Source: Streptomyces sp. HUAS 15-9 (GTDB lineage Bacteria > Actinomycetota > Actinomycetes > Streptomycetales > Streptomycetaceae). Taken from it: a stretch of DNA of 64,000 nt. How positions within the stretch are numbered: the stretch's first letter is position 1; every line of letters starts with the position of its first letter. Location: NCBI RefSeq assembly GCF_025642155.1, contig NZ_CP106798.1, positions 1,674,001-1,738,000 of the forward strand, read 5' to 3'. The translations under genes were made by a program, and so were the position numbers. Positions 15,722 to 24,535 of this stretch are shown piece after piece. The notes below the pieces were generated by a model. That model was not told the DNA's origin and did no database searches. It saw only the letters and a program-made list of their open reading frames with translations.

Positions 15722-16540
15722 CTAGGCCAGGGGGCGGCCGGTGGCCACCGCATAGAAGGCGACCGCGGCCGCCGCGCCCACGTTGAGGGAGTCGACGCCG
15801 TGGGACATCGGGATGCGTACCCATTCGTCGGCGGCGACCAGCGCCTGGGTGGACAGGCCGTCGCCCTCCGCGCCGAGCATCAGCGCCACCCGGTCCATCC
15901 GGTGCGGGGCGGCCTCGTCGAGGCTCTTCGCCTTCTCGTCCGGGGTGAGCGCGAGCAGTGAGAAGCCGGCCTCGCGGACCGAGTCCAGGCTCTTGGGCCA
16001 GGTGTCCAGGCGGGCGTAGGGCACGGAGAAGACCGCGCCCATGGAGACCTTCACGCTGCGGCGGTAGAGCGGGTCCGCGCAGTCCGGGGAGAGCAGGACC
16101 GCGTCCATGCCGAGGGCGGCCGCCGAGCGGAAGATCGCGCCGATGTTGGTGTGGTCGTTGACGGACTCCATGACGACCACCCGGCGGGCGCAGCGCAGCA
16201 GTTCGGCCGCCGTCGGCAGCGGCTTGCGCTGCATGGAGGCGAGGGCGCCGCGGTGCACGTGGTAGCCGGTGACCTTCTCGGCGAGCTCCGGGCTGACCGC
16301 GTACACGGGCGCCGGGAGCTCGTCGATGACGTCACGCATGACGTCGACCCACTTGGCGGAGAGCAGCATGGAGCGCATCTCGTAACCGGCGTCCTTGGCG
16401 CGGCGGATGACCTTCTCGCCCTCGGCGATGAACAGGCCCTCGGCCGGTTCTCGCTTGCGGCGCAGCTCGACGTCGGTCAGGCCCGTGTAGTCGCGCAGGC
16501 GCGGGTCGTCGGGATCCTCAACGGTGATGAGATCGGCCAC
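15722..16540 (-). CDS. TrmH/SpoU-family RNA 2'-O-methyltransferase
   Basis: A 272-residue SPOUT methyltransferase. The N-terminal substrate-binding domain (RKREPAEGLFIAEGEKVIRR) leads to the knotted catalytic domain, with motif 1 SVNDHTNIGAIFRSAAALG, motif 2 VALMLGAEGDGLS and motif 3 IPMSHGVDSLNVGAAAAVAF. These bind S-adenosylmethionine and position a ribose 2'-OH of rRNA or tRNA. The exact target is not predictable. The TAG stop lies within the CCTAGG target duplication of the neighbouring IS, so the insertion left the protein unchanged. The ancestral partner was the Nudix gene beyond the IS. Confidence 0.92.
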   Translation of the reverse strand: MADLITVEDPDDPRLRDYTGLTDVELRRKREPAEGLFIAEGEKVIRRAKDAGYEMRSMLLSAKWVDVMRDVIDELPAPVYAVSPELAEKVTGYHVHRGALASMQRKPLPTAAELLRCARRVVVMESVNDHTNIGAIFRSAAALGMDAVLLSPDCADPLYRRSVKVSMGAVFSVPYARLDTWPKSLDSVREAGFSLLALTPDEKAKSLDEAAPHRMDRVALMLGAEGDGLSTQALVAADEWVRIPMSHGVDSLNVGAAAAVAFYAVATGRPLA

Positions 16541-16603
16541 AGGGTGATACTGCCTTGTCCTGGGTGTGGTGCCAACGGCTCTGACGGGACAGGTTACCCG
16601 CGG

Positions 16604-17848
16604 TTACGCGGACGGTGCCGGACCGGGTCGCGGCCCCACGCCGACGACCGCGCCGACGACGACGACCGCCGGCGGCTTCACGTCCTGGGCACGTACGGTC
16701 TCGGCGACGGTCGCCAGGGTCGCGTCGACACGGCGCTGTGCGGCGGTCGTGCCCTCCTGGACCAGGGCGACCGGGGTGTCGGGGGACTTGCCGTGGACGA
16801 CCAGCGTCTCGGCGATCTTCCCGATCTTGTCGACGCCCATCAGGATCACCAGGGTGCCGGTCAGCTTGGCGAGCGAGGGCCAGTCGACCAGGGAGCGCTC
16901 GTCGTCGGGCGCGACATGGCCGCTGACCACGGTGAACTCATGGGCGACGCCCCGGTGGGTGACGGGGATGCCGGCCGCGCCGGGCACGGAGATCGAGCTG
17001 GAGATGCCCGGGACGACCGTGCACGGGATGCCGACCTCCGCGAGCGCCTGTACCTCCTCCATGCCCCGGCCGAAGACGAAGGGGTCGCCCCCCTTGAGCC
17101 GTACGACGGACTTGCCCTGCTGCGCGTGCTCGATGAGCGCGTTGTTGATGGCCTCCTGGGCCATGTAGCGGCCGTAGGGGATCTTCGCCGCGTCGATCAC
17201 CTCGACGTGCGGCGGGAGTTCGGCGAGCAGGTCGCGCGGGCCGAGGCGGTCGGCGATGACGACGTCGGCCTCGGCGAGGAGGCGGCGGCCGCGGACCGTG
17301 ATGAGGTCGGGGTCGCCGGGGCCGCCGCCGACCAGCGCCACTCCGGGCGTCCTGGTGCGGTGGTGCGGGGCGACGAGGGTGCCGTCCCGCAGGCCCTCCA
17401 CGACCGCGTCACGGATGGCCGCGGTGTGGCGCGGGTCGCGACCGCGCGCGTCCGTGGTGAGCACGGCGACGGTCACGCCCTCGCTGTGGCCGGTCGCCGG
17501 GGTCCACGCGGTGGCCGCGTCGGCGTCGTCGGAGCGCACGCACCAGACGCGGTGGCGCTCTGCTTCGGCGGAGGCCGCGGTGTTGGTCGCGGTGTCGCTG
17601 GTGGCGATCAGGGCGTACCAGGCGTCGGCCAGGTCCCCGTCCGCGTACGGGCGCCGCTCCCAGGCGATCTCGCCCGCGTCCGCCATCGCCTCCACCGAGG
17701 GGGTCGCCTCGGGCGACACGAGGACGATGTCCGCGCCCGCCGCGATCAGTGCGGGCAGGCGGCGCTGGGCGACCTGGCCGCCGCCGAGGACGACCACTCG
17801 GCGGCCGGAGAGGCGGAGGCCTACGGGGTAGGCGGGGTGTTCGGCCAT
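16604..17848 (-). CDS. cobA: Uroporphyrinogen-III C-methyltransferase with siroheme-synthase N-terminal domain
   Basis: A 414-residue bifunctional protein. Residues 1-150 form a precorrin-2 dehydrogenase/ferrochelatase-like NAD-binding domain (VVVLGGGQVAQRRLPALIAA). From about 165 on is a SUMT methyltransferase: GVALVGGGPGDPDLITVRGR, VVRLKGGDPFVFGRGMEE and VVPGISSSISVPGAAGIPVT, with the Pro/Gly SAM loops intact. It makes precorrin-2, the branch point to siroheme and cobalamin. It sits beside bluB-cobT and cobL in a B12 segment. CysG-like naming would be equally valid. Confidence 0.93.
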   Translation of the reverse strand: MAEHPAYPVGLRLSGRRVVVLGGGQVAQRRLPALIAAGADIVLVSPEATPSVEAMADAGEIAWERRPYADGDLADAWYALIATSDTATNTAASAEAERHRVWCVRSDDADAATAWTPATGHSEGVTVAVLTTDARGRDPRHTAAIRDAVVEGLRDGTLVAPHHRTRTPGVALVGGGPGDPDLITVRGRRLLAEADVVIADRLGPRDLLAELPPHVEVIDAAKIPYGRYMAQEAINNALIEHAQQGKSVVRLKGGDPFVFGRGMEEVQALAEVGIPCTVVPGISSSISVPGAAGIPVTHRGVAHEFTVVSGHVAPDDERSLVDWPSLAKLTGTLVILMGVDKIGKIAETLVVHGKSPDTPVALVQEGTTAAQRRVDATLATVAETVRAQDVKPPAVVVVGAVVGVGPRPGPAPSA

Positions 17849-18012
17849 GAGGGGCGACTCCTCGTACAGGCGGCGGTGCGGTGGGCGCGCTGCGACTTCG
17901 GAGCGGCCCTGACGTGCGGATTTTAAGGTGCGGGCGGGACACACGGCTCGGTGGTCCGATGGCTGAACACCGGACCACCGCCGCCGTGACGCCTATTTCT
18001 CGGTCACTGCGG

Positions 18013-20463
18013 CTACTTCTCGGTCACTCCGGCCGAATCGAACGTCGCCACCTCGTGCATCGCCCGTGCCGTGCTCTGCACCAGCGGCAGGGCGAGCAGC
18101 GCGCCCGTGCCCTCGCCGAGGCGCAGGTCGAGGTCGACCAGGGGGCGCAGGCCCAGCTTGTTGAGGGCGGCCACATGGCCGGGCTCGGCGCTGCGGTGGC
18201 CCGCGATGCAGGCCGCGAGGACCTCGGGGGCGATGGCGCGGGCCACCAGGGCGGCCGCTCCGGCGCTGACGCCGTCCAGGATCACCGGCGTACGCAGCGA
18301 GGCACCACCCAGGAGCAGGCCGACGATCGCCGCGTGCTCGAAGCCGCCGATCGCCGCGAGGACGCCGATCGGGTCGGCCGGGTCCGGCTGGTGGAGCTCG
18401 ATGGTCCGGCGGACGACCTCGGTCTTGCGGGCCAGGGTCTCGTCGTTGATGCCGGTGCCACGGCCGGTCACCTCGGCCGGGTCGGCGCCGGTGAAGACGG
18501 AGATCAGGGCCGCGGAGGCGGTGGTGTTGGCGATGCCCATCTCGCCGGTGAGCAGCGCCTTGTTGCCGGCCGCCACCAGGTCGCGGGCGGTCTCGATGCC
18601 CACCTCGATGGCGGCCTTGGCCTCCTCGCGGGTCATCGCGGGACCGGTGGTCATGTCGGACGTGCCCGCGCGGACCTTGCGGGGCAGCAGACCCGGCGTG
18701 GCGGGCAGGTCGGAGGCCACGCCCACGTCGACGACGCAGACCTCGGCGCCCACCTGGTTGGCGAAGGCGTTGCAGACCGCGCCCCCGCCGAGGAAGTTGG
18801 CCACCATCTGGCCCGTGACCTCCTGCGGCCAGGGGGTGACGCCCTGGGCGTGCACACCGTGGTCACCGGCGAAGATCGCGACGGCCGCGGGCTCGGGGAT
18901 CGGCGGCGGGCACTGCCGGGACAGCCCGGACAGCTGCGCGGAGATGATCTCCAGCATGCCGAGCGCACCGGCCGGCTTGGTCATCCGCTTCTGCCGCTCC
19001 CAGGCCTCGCCGAGCGCCTTGGCGTCCAGCGGGCGGATCCCGGCGACGGTCTCGGCGAGCAGGTCGTGCGGGTCCTCGCCGGGCAGCGCGCGACGGCCGT
19101 ACGTCTCCTCGTGCACGACCCAGGACAGCGGACGCCGCTTCGACCAGCCCGCCTGCATCAGCTCGGGCTCGTCCGGGAACTCGTCGACGTAACCGACGCA
19201 CAGGTAGGCGATGACCTCCAGGTGCTCGGGCAGGCCGAGGGCGCGGACCATCTCGCGCTCGTCGAAGAAGCTGACCCAGCCGACGCCGAGTCCCTCGGCG
19301 CGGGCGGCGAGCCAGAGGTTCTCGACGGCGAGCGCCGCGGAGTACGGCGCCATCTGCGGCTGCGTGTGACGGCCGAGGGTGTGCCGGCCGCCGCGGGTCG
19401 GGTCGGCGGTGACGACGATGTTCACCGGGGTGTCGAGGATGGCCTCGATCTTCAGTTCCTTGAACTGCTTCGCCCGGCCCTTGGGCAGCGACTTCGCGTA
19501 CGCGTCGCGCTGGCGCATGGCCAGCTCGTGCATCGTGCGGCGGGTCTCGGCGGACCGGATGACGACGAAGTCCCAGGGCTGCGAGTGGCCGACGGAGGGC
19601 GCGGTGTGGGCGGCCTCCAGGACGCGCAGCAGCACCTCGTGCGGGATCGGGTCGCTGCGGAAGCCGTTGCGGATGTCGCGGCGCTCGCGCATGACCTTGA
19701 GGACGGCTTCGCGTTCGGCGTCGTCATAGGCGGGCGCGGCCGGGCCGGTGGACTGTCGTGCTTCTGCCACTGCGGCCGTGCTCTCTTCCTGGTCGGCGGC
19801 CCTGGTCTCCAGGTCCTCCGCGTGCTGTACGACTTCGGGGCCGGGCTCCACGTCCGGCGCGGCCGGGACGGGCGCGGATTCGGCCTCGCGGGGTGCGGGG
19901 ACCGTGGCCGCGGGCTCCTCCGGGGCCGCGGCGGGCGGCTCCTGGAGGGGAAGGACCAGCGGGTGCGGCGGGGTCGGGGCCAGGTGCGGAGTGGTCGGCA
20001 CCGTTCCCTCGACGGGCACGAACTGGCCCAGGGGCTGGTCCGGGTGCGCCACCAGCGGAACACCACCCGGGAGGGAGTCGCCGGGGGCGGCCTGCTCGGG
20101 GACGGTCGCGGCCATGGGGGCGTCGGCGTCCGGCGCGGCGTCGGGGGTGTCTGCCTCGGGGGCAACGGCCTCGGTGGCGGCGTCGTCGGTCACGGGGTGC
20201 GCGACGGGCGCGGGCGGCACGGTCTGCGGCCCCTCGGCCACGACGGGCGCCGAAGGCTGGACCTGGGCCTGGGGCTGGGCGTTCGGCGCGGCGGGGTCGA
20301 CGGCCTGCTGACCCGCCTCGGCCCCCGTGCCGACGGGCCCCTGCGGCGGTACGGCAATGGCGGCGGAGGCTTCCTCGGTGTGGCCGGACTCGGCGACGAC
20401 GGCCTGCGGCTCATGGCCGGGCTGGGGCTGCCGGGCCTCCTCGGCGGGCGGCTGCTCGCTCAC
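18013..20463 (-). CDS. cobT: BluB-CobT fusion, catalytic part (broken from its N-terminal region by a frameshift)
   Basis: This frame encodes a Pro/Ala-rich linker, then a flavin-dependent nitroreductase-like BluB domain (RERRDIRNGFRSDPIPHEVL; VGHSQPWDFVVIRSAETRR; GVGWVSFFDEREMVRALGLP), then full-length CobT (AIFAGDHGVHAQGVTPWPQE; LLTGEMGIANTTASAALISV; LRLGEGTGALLALPL with the catalytic Glu). BluB makes 5,6-dimethylbenzimidazole from FMNH2, and CobT activates it as the alpha-ribotide, so lower-ligand synthesis and loading are in one chain. The GTG start is only the first one after a frame break. Upstream residues AADEVPQAVGP read naturally into it, showing that the true gene begins at 22019. 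Confidence 0.93.
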   Translation of the reverse strand: MSEQPPAEEARQPQPGHEPQAVVAESGHTEEASAAIAVPPQGPVGTGAEAGQQAVDPAAPNAQPQAQVQPSAPVVAEGPQTVPPAPVAHPVTDDAATEAVAPEADTPDAAPDADAPMAATVPEQAAPGDSLPGGVPLVAHPDQPLGQFVPVEGTVPTTPHLAPTPPHPLVLPLQEPPAAAPEEPAATVPAPREAESAPVPAAPDVEPGPEVVQHAEDLETRAADQEESTAAVAEARQSTGPAAPAYDDAEREAVLKVMRERRDIRNGFRSDPIPHEVLLRVLEAAHTAPSVGHSQPWDFVVIRSAETRRTMHELAMRQRDAYAKSLPKGRAKQFKELKIEAILDTPVNIVVTADPTRGGRHTLGRHTQPQMAPYSAALAVENLWLAARAEGLGVGWVSFFDEREMVRALGLPEHLEVIAYLCVGYVDEFPDEPELMQAGWSKRRPLSWVVHEETYGRRALPGEDPHDLLAETVAGIRPLDAKALGEAWERQKRMTKPAGALGMLEIISAQLSGLSRQCPPPIPEPAAVAIFAGDHGVHAQGVTPWPQEVTGQMVANFLGGGAVCNAFANQVGAEVCVVDVGVASDLPATPGLLPRKVRAGTSDMTTGPAMTREEAKAAIEVGIETARDLVAAGNKALLTGEMGIANTTASAALISVFTGADPAEVTGRGTGINDETLARKTEVVRRTIELHQPDPADPIGVLAAIGGFEHAAIVGLLLGGASLRTPVILDGVSAGAAALVARAIAPEVLAACIAGHRSAEPGHVAALNKLGLRPLVDLDLRLGEGTGALLALPLVQSTARAMHEVATFDSAGVTEK

Positions 20464-22019
20464 GGGACCGACGGCCTGCGGGACCTCGTCGGCAGCGGGG
20501 TGGGCGGGCCGGGGGCCTGGGCGGCGGCGTCCGGCTGCGCGGGCTGGGCGTCCGCGAGCACGGGCGTGCCCTCGGCGGGCGTCGCGACGGTCTCGCCGGT
20601 GGGCGTGGTCAGTGCGGCGTCCGGGGCGGGCACGATCACCTCGGCCTCCGGCGTCTCCTGGACGACGGCGGCGGGCTGGGGTGCCTGCACGGCCTCGGCG
20701 GCAAGGGCCGGGCCGGGCACGCCGGGCTGCGCCGGTCCCGCGTCGGCGGCGGGGGCGACCGGAGCGACGGTCTGAGCCGGCGACAGGGCGACCTGGGCCA
20801 CGGGCACACCGTCGGCGGGCGTGTGCACCTGAGCCTGTGCGGCCTCGGCGATCTGCGCGCCCTCGGCCTCCGGGAACCTCGGACCTTCGGGAGTCTGGCC
20901 CTGCGGGGCCTGCGGGGCCTGCGGGGCCTGCGGGGCCTGCGCAATCTGCGGCCCTGCCGGAGCATGCCCCTCGGCGCCCTCCGTACCCGGTGCGGCGACC
21001 GGGCCCTGCACACCGTCCGGAACCCCGGCGACCTGCACGGCCCCGGTCTCCTGCGGGCCGGTCCCGCCGGGCATCTGGATGGCGGCGGAAGTCTGCACGG
21101 CCTCCGCGCCCTGGCCGCCCTCGGCACCCGGCACGGCCGCCGGACCCTGAGCCGGCCCGGTCTCCCGCGCGACCGGCGCGCCGTACACCCCGTCATGCCC
21201 TTGCACGGGCTGCATCCCGTCGTGGCCGTGCACGACCTGCGGGCCCTCCTGCGCGGCACCCTGGACGGCCACCGCCGTATCCGCCGGAGCGGCGGCGGTC
21301 GCGAAGCCCGGTGAGGGCGCCTGCTCCGCCGTACCCCCCGTGGCGGCCTCCGTGGCGAGCCGGGACACAGCCGCCTGGGCCGCGCCGGGGCCGGTGGCCG
21401 GCCCGGCGACCGACTCCGGAAGAGGGGGAGCCACCGCTTCCGCGGCCGGGGCCGGAGCGCCCACCTGTGCCGCGGGTGCCTGCGGCGCGCCCCAAGGGCC
21501 CGCGCCCTGGGGTGCCGCGTCGGGCAGTGCCTGGACGTCGAGGTACTCGGGGCCGGTCGGCTGCGGGCCGGGCTGTCTCACCGGTGCGCCCGCCGGACCG
21601 CGGTCGGCGAGGGAGCGGACCGGGCTGGCCGTGGCGTTGGGGATCGGCGGTCCCATGTGCAGCGGGCGGCGCAGGGCCGCGGCCGCGGTCTGCTCGTGCG
21701 GGGCCGAGAGGATCGGGGACGGCGGGACGGACACGGGCGGGTCGGGCAGGCGGACGCCACCGAGGTCGACGGAGCCGCTGTCACGGCCGGCCGCCTCGTG
21801 CGGGCCCGGCTCGTGCACGGCCTCGACGACCGGCTCCGGGGGAGGCGGCGGCACCTCGTTGCCCCAAGCGCTCTGGGCGCCCGGCAGGAGCAGGTCTTCG
21901 TCCTCGGCGGTGGTCTCGGAGAGGTAGGTGTACATGCCGTGCGCGGGAACGCCTGGCTGTTCCACCCTGCCTGCGCTCTCCGGCAGTCCCTCGCCCGGGA
22001 CCTGGCCGGTGTCCGTCAT
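20460..22019 (-). CDS. N-terminal low-complexity region of the BluB-CobT protein (frameshifted)
   Basis: It starts ATG at 22019 after GCGAGGGG, with MTDTGQVPGEGLPESAGRVE and then a structured-looking motif MYTYLSETTAEDEDLLLPGA. About 450 residues of Pro/Ala/Gln-rich disorder follow, including four QAP repeats. The frame ends GPPTPLPTRSRRPSVP, which departs from the expected AHPAADEVPQ continuation. Adding one G near 20505 joins it in frame to the catalytic part; 18013-22019 is one base short of a multiple of three. Either this is a sequencing indel in a G/C run or a real mutation that would leave separately translated halves. Confidence 0.75.
   Translation of the reverse strand: MTDTGQVPGEGLPESAGRVEQPGVPAHGMYTYLSETTAEDEDLLLPGAQSAWGNEVPPPPPEPVVEAVHEPGPHEAAGRDSGSVDLGGVRLPDPPVSVPPSPILSAPHEQTAAAALRRPLHMGPPIPNATASPVRSLADRGPAGAPVRQPGPQPTGPEYLDVQALPDAAPQGAGPWGAPQAPAAQVGAPAPAAEAVAPPLPESVAGPATGPGAAQAAVSRLATEAATGGTAEQAPSPGFATAAAPADTAVAVQGAAQEGPQVVHGHDGMQPVQGHDGVYGAPVARETGPAQGPAAVPGAEGGQGAEAVQTSAAIQMPGGTGPQETGAVQVAGVPDGVQGPVAAPGTEGAEGHAPAGPQIAQAPQAPQAPQAPQGQTPEGPRFPEAEGAQIAEAAQAQVHTPADGVPVAQVALSPAQTVAPVAPAADAGPAQPGVPGPALAAEAVQAPQPAAVVQETPEAEVIVPAPDAALTTPTGETVATPAEGTPVLADAQPAQPDAAAQAPGPPTPLPTRSRRPSVP
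20901..20940. repeat. Tandem 9-bp repeat inside the cobT linker
   Basis: CTGCGGGGC is repeated four times plus a partial copy, encoding QAP-QAP-QAP-QAP on the minus strand. Copy number is likely to vary by slippage. Confidence 0.85.
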
Positions 22020-22413
22020 GCGTACCCCTCGCCCATCGGTTAGTGCTTCTACGACCAGCTCACCCGGAACGGCGCACCGACCGCCCCACAGTGAAGAACG
22101 AGCGTGTGAGCCCAGCGGCACGAACGACCGCCCCGCAAAAGGCGACAAAGCCATTCGGTGGCATTGTCCCGGTCGTTCCACCGTCGCGACAGCTTGATCC
22201 GCGACAGCCCGCTGTGGACTGCGCCACGTTGCGCGTCCTCCGGTTCTGCCGTACCACACCCACCCCAAAACGGGCGTGTTTTCCGGACATTGACGAACGA
22301 AGTTCCGGGCCACTGGAGCGGTACAACGATCGGCCAGCCTACCGCGCGCAGTACGACAACAGGATCACGGGGCGCGATCCGGTAGTGCCCGCCCGTCGCC
22401 CGACCACCACCCC
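22020..22413. other. Intergenic region upstream of bluB-cobT
   Basis: 394 bp separate the cobL stop from the bluB-cobT start. It should contain the promoter for the minus-strand cobT gene. I looked for a cobalamin-riboswitch B12 box and did not see one. No hairpin or gene is convincing; a 88-codon minus-strand frame here is compositionally weak. Confidence 0.5.
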
Positions 22414-23631
22414 TCAACGAGGCGCTTCGCGCCGCAGCAATTCCCCTGTGAGCAGGAACGCAACGTTCCGCTCCGTCTCCGTCCAGCCCCTCGTCTCGAG
22501 TTCGACGGACTGCATCAGGGCGCACTCGACCCGGTAGCCGTGCTCGGTCAGATCGCGGCCGACGAGTTCGGCCTCGTCGCGGGTGGCGGCGTGTGTGACG
22601 ATGCGCTGCGGGCGGCGGTCGGCGACCGCAGAGACCACGGCCGCTCCCCCGCCGCCGACGCGGACGACGTCCGGTTCGGGCAGGTTCTCCAGGACGTGCG
22701 GGGCGGTGCCGTGCACGATCTGCAGTTGCACGCCGAAGTACCGCGCGGCGCCCTCGGTGCGGGCGCACGCCTGCGGGTTCCGGTCGACGGCGATCACTGC
22801 GGCACCGGCGCGCGCGGCCTCGGTGGCGAACGCGCCGCTGCCGCAGCCGATGTCCCAGACGAGGTCGCCGACGCGCGGTCCCAGGCGGGCGAGTTGGGCC
22901 GCGCGGAGCAGTTCCGTCTCCCCCTCGCCGAGTCCGCCGCCGTAGGCCTCGTCGGGCAGGACCCAGCCACGCGGGCCCGTACCGGGGTCGCGTCCGGCGA
23001 TCCAGCCGCCGTCCTCGCCCGCCCCGACCGGTCCGCCGATGACGATGACGACGTTCGGGTCGCGCCAGCTGTGGTCGGCGGCCTTGTCGGAGGTGACGAC
23101 GGTGACCTGTTCGCGCTCGGTGCCCAGTTCCTCGCAGATGACGAAGGTGCGGTGGACCCCGTCCAGGAGCAGCCCGAGTTCGGCGGGGCCAGCGCCAGGT
23201 GAGGTCAGTACGGCGACCTTGGTATGGGCCCGGCACACATTCACCGCGCGTCGCAGGGTGCGCCGGTGTGCGACGACCACCTGGGCGTCGTCCCAGGGCA
23301 TTCCGGCGCGGGCGAAGGCGGCGGCCACCGAGGAGACGGCGGGGACGACTTCCACCTCCAGGCCGAACTCGGGTGCGCGCAGGGTTCGTACGACACCGAA
23401 GAAGCCGGGGTCGCCGTCGGCGAGCACCACCGCGGTTCCGCGATGGGCGGCGATACGGCGGGCGGCGAGGGCGACGCTGCCGAGGCGGATGCGTTCGGCG
23501 GCGTGGGGCACCTCGGGGAGCGCCAGGTGATGGGCGGCGCCCGCGACGAGGGTGGCGGCGCCCAGGGCGCCGCGGGCCGCGGCGGTCAGCGGTGAACCGT
23601 CCCAGCCGATCACCGTGACGCGGTCGGCCAT
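22414..23631 (-). CDS. cobL: Precorrin-6Y C5,15-methyltransferase (decarboxylating)
   Basis: A 405-residue fusion of CbiE-like and CbiT-like domains. The first half is a tetrapyrrole methylase (VTVIGWDGSPLTAAARGAL; GTAVVLADGDPGFFGVVRTL; VVPAVSSVAAAFARAGMPWD). The second is a Rossmann methyltransferase with SAM motif VWDIGCGSGAFATEAARAG followed by VIAVDRNPQACARTEG. It methylates C5 and C15 and decarboxylates the C12 side chain of precorrin-6B in aerobic B12 synthesis. It is separated from bluB-cobT by 394 bp, so it may have its own transcript. Confidence 0.93.
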   Translation of the reverse strand: MADRVTVIGWDGSPLTAAARGALGAATLVAGAAHHLALPEVPHAAERIRLGSVALAARRIAAHRGTAVVLADGDPGFFGVVRTLRAPEFGLEVEVVPAVSSVAAAFARAGMPWDDAQVVVAHRRTLRRAVNVCRAHTKVAVLTSPGAGPAELGLLLDGVHRTFVICEELGTEREQVTVVTSDKAADHSWRDPNVVIVIGGPVGAGEDGGWIAGRDPGTGPRGWVLPDEAYGGGLGEGETELLRAAQLARLGPRVGDLVWDIGCGSGAFATEAARAGAAVIAVDRNPQACARTEGAARYFGVQLQIVHGTAPHVLENLPEPDVVRVGGGGAAVVSAVADRRPQRIVTHAATRDEAELVGRDLTEHGYRVECALMQSVELETRGWTETERNVAFLLTGELLRREAPR

Positions 23632-23754
23632 CGTCGTCAGTCTCCAGGGTTTGCGCAGGTCGTCAGGGGTGGGGGCCCGCAGGCAGGCTCCGTGAGAGTA
23701 CCTGGTGGGGCCGGCGGGCGCGCGACGGGCGGTACCCCTGTGGGTCCCGTGCTG

Positions 23755-24393
23755 TCAGTTCCAGTCCGAGAACGACGTGAAACCGCCGGTGTCGGCGAGC
23801 TGCTCGCCCGCGCCCTCCAGGTCCTCGGGCAGCAGGCTCCACACGATGAAGTCGGTGCGCACATCGGTCCACGCGCCGTCCTCGGTGCGGACGTGGACTA
23901 TGCACGCGTTGCGCAGGACGCCCTCGCTGATGCAGCCGATCTTCTGGGCGACCTGCTGGGAGGCGGTGTTGTCGGCGGCGGTGCGCAGCTCGATGCGTTC
24001 CAACTTCTGGTCGCCGAGAAGCCATTGGGCGGTGGCGAGCGCGGCTTCGGAGGCATAGCCCTCGCCACGGGCCCAGGGGGCGACGATGTACGACAGTTCG
24101 GTGGACCGGATGTGCCAGTTGGTCTTCGTCAGCTGGACGATGCCGACCAGGCGCTGGGTGAGGAACTCGGTGACGGCGAGGTCCAGGCCCCGGCCGGTGG
24201 CGCGCTCGGCGGGCGCGTACTCGGTGATCCAGTGCCGGGCGCCGTCCTCGGTGAACGGCTGGGGGACGTCGGTCCAGGCCGCGACCTGTTCGTCGTTCAT
24301 CATCTCGGCCAGGGCGGGCACGTCGTCCTCGTCGAGGGGCCGCAGCACCAACCGCTCCGTGCTGATGGAGATGTTGGGGAAGGTGCTAGTCAT
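23755..24393 (-). CDS. RimJ/RimL-type GNAT acetyltransferase
   Basis: A 212-residue GNAT: STERLVLRPLDEDDVPALAE at the N-terminus is the usual RimL opening. The acetyl-CoA pyrophosphate loop is VAPWARGEGYASEAALATAQ, followed by IELRTAADNTASQQVAQKIG and EGVLRNACIVHVRTEDGAWT. The family acetylates ribosomal-protein N-termini or small amines; the substrate here is unknown. It is monocistronic on the minus strand, between the cobalamin genes and the methionine importer. Confidence 0.87.
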   Translation of the reverse strand: MTSTFPNISISTERLVLRPLDEDDVPALAEMMNDEQVAAWTDVPQPFTEDGARHWITEYAPAERATGRGLDLAVTEFLTQRLVGIVQLTKTNWHIRSTELSYIVAPWARGEGYASEAALATAQWLLGDQKLERIELRTAADNTASQQVAQKIGCISEGVLRNACIVHVRTEDGAWTDVRTDFIVWSLLPEDLEGAGEQLADTGGFTSFSDWN

Positions 24394-24473
24394 GCGCCGC
24401 TCCGTAACCTTCGGAAAACCTTCAAGGCCTGCTCAACTGCCCAGCATGCAGCATGAAACCACCGAACCGCACG

Positions 24474-24508
24474 ACGGGGCCGACTCCAGGTGATGGAGTG
24501 GACCCCGT
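24474..24508 (-). terminator. Probable terminator of the metNIQ transcript
   Basis: ACGGGGCCGACTCCA and TGGAGTGGACCCCGT can pair over most of 15 bp with a small internal mismatch and a 5-nt loop. It lies 28 bp beyond the metQ stop. Confidence 0.5.
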
Positions 24509-24535
24509 GCGTGGCGATACGCGGTATACGCCCCG

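Noticed and set aside
22020..22413. Cobalamin riboswitch upstream of bluB-cobT
   Set aside because: No B12 box or characteristic core found on the minus strand by eye.
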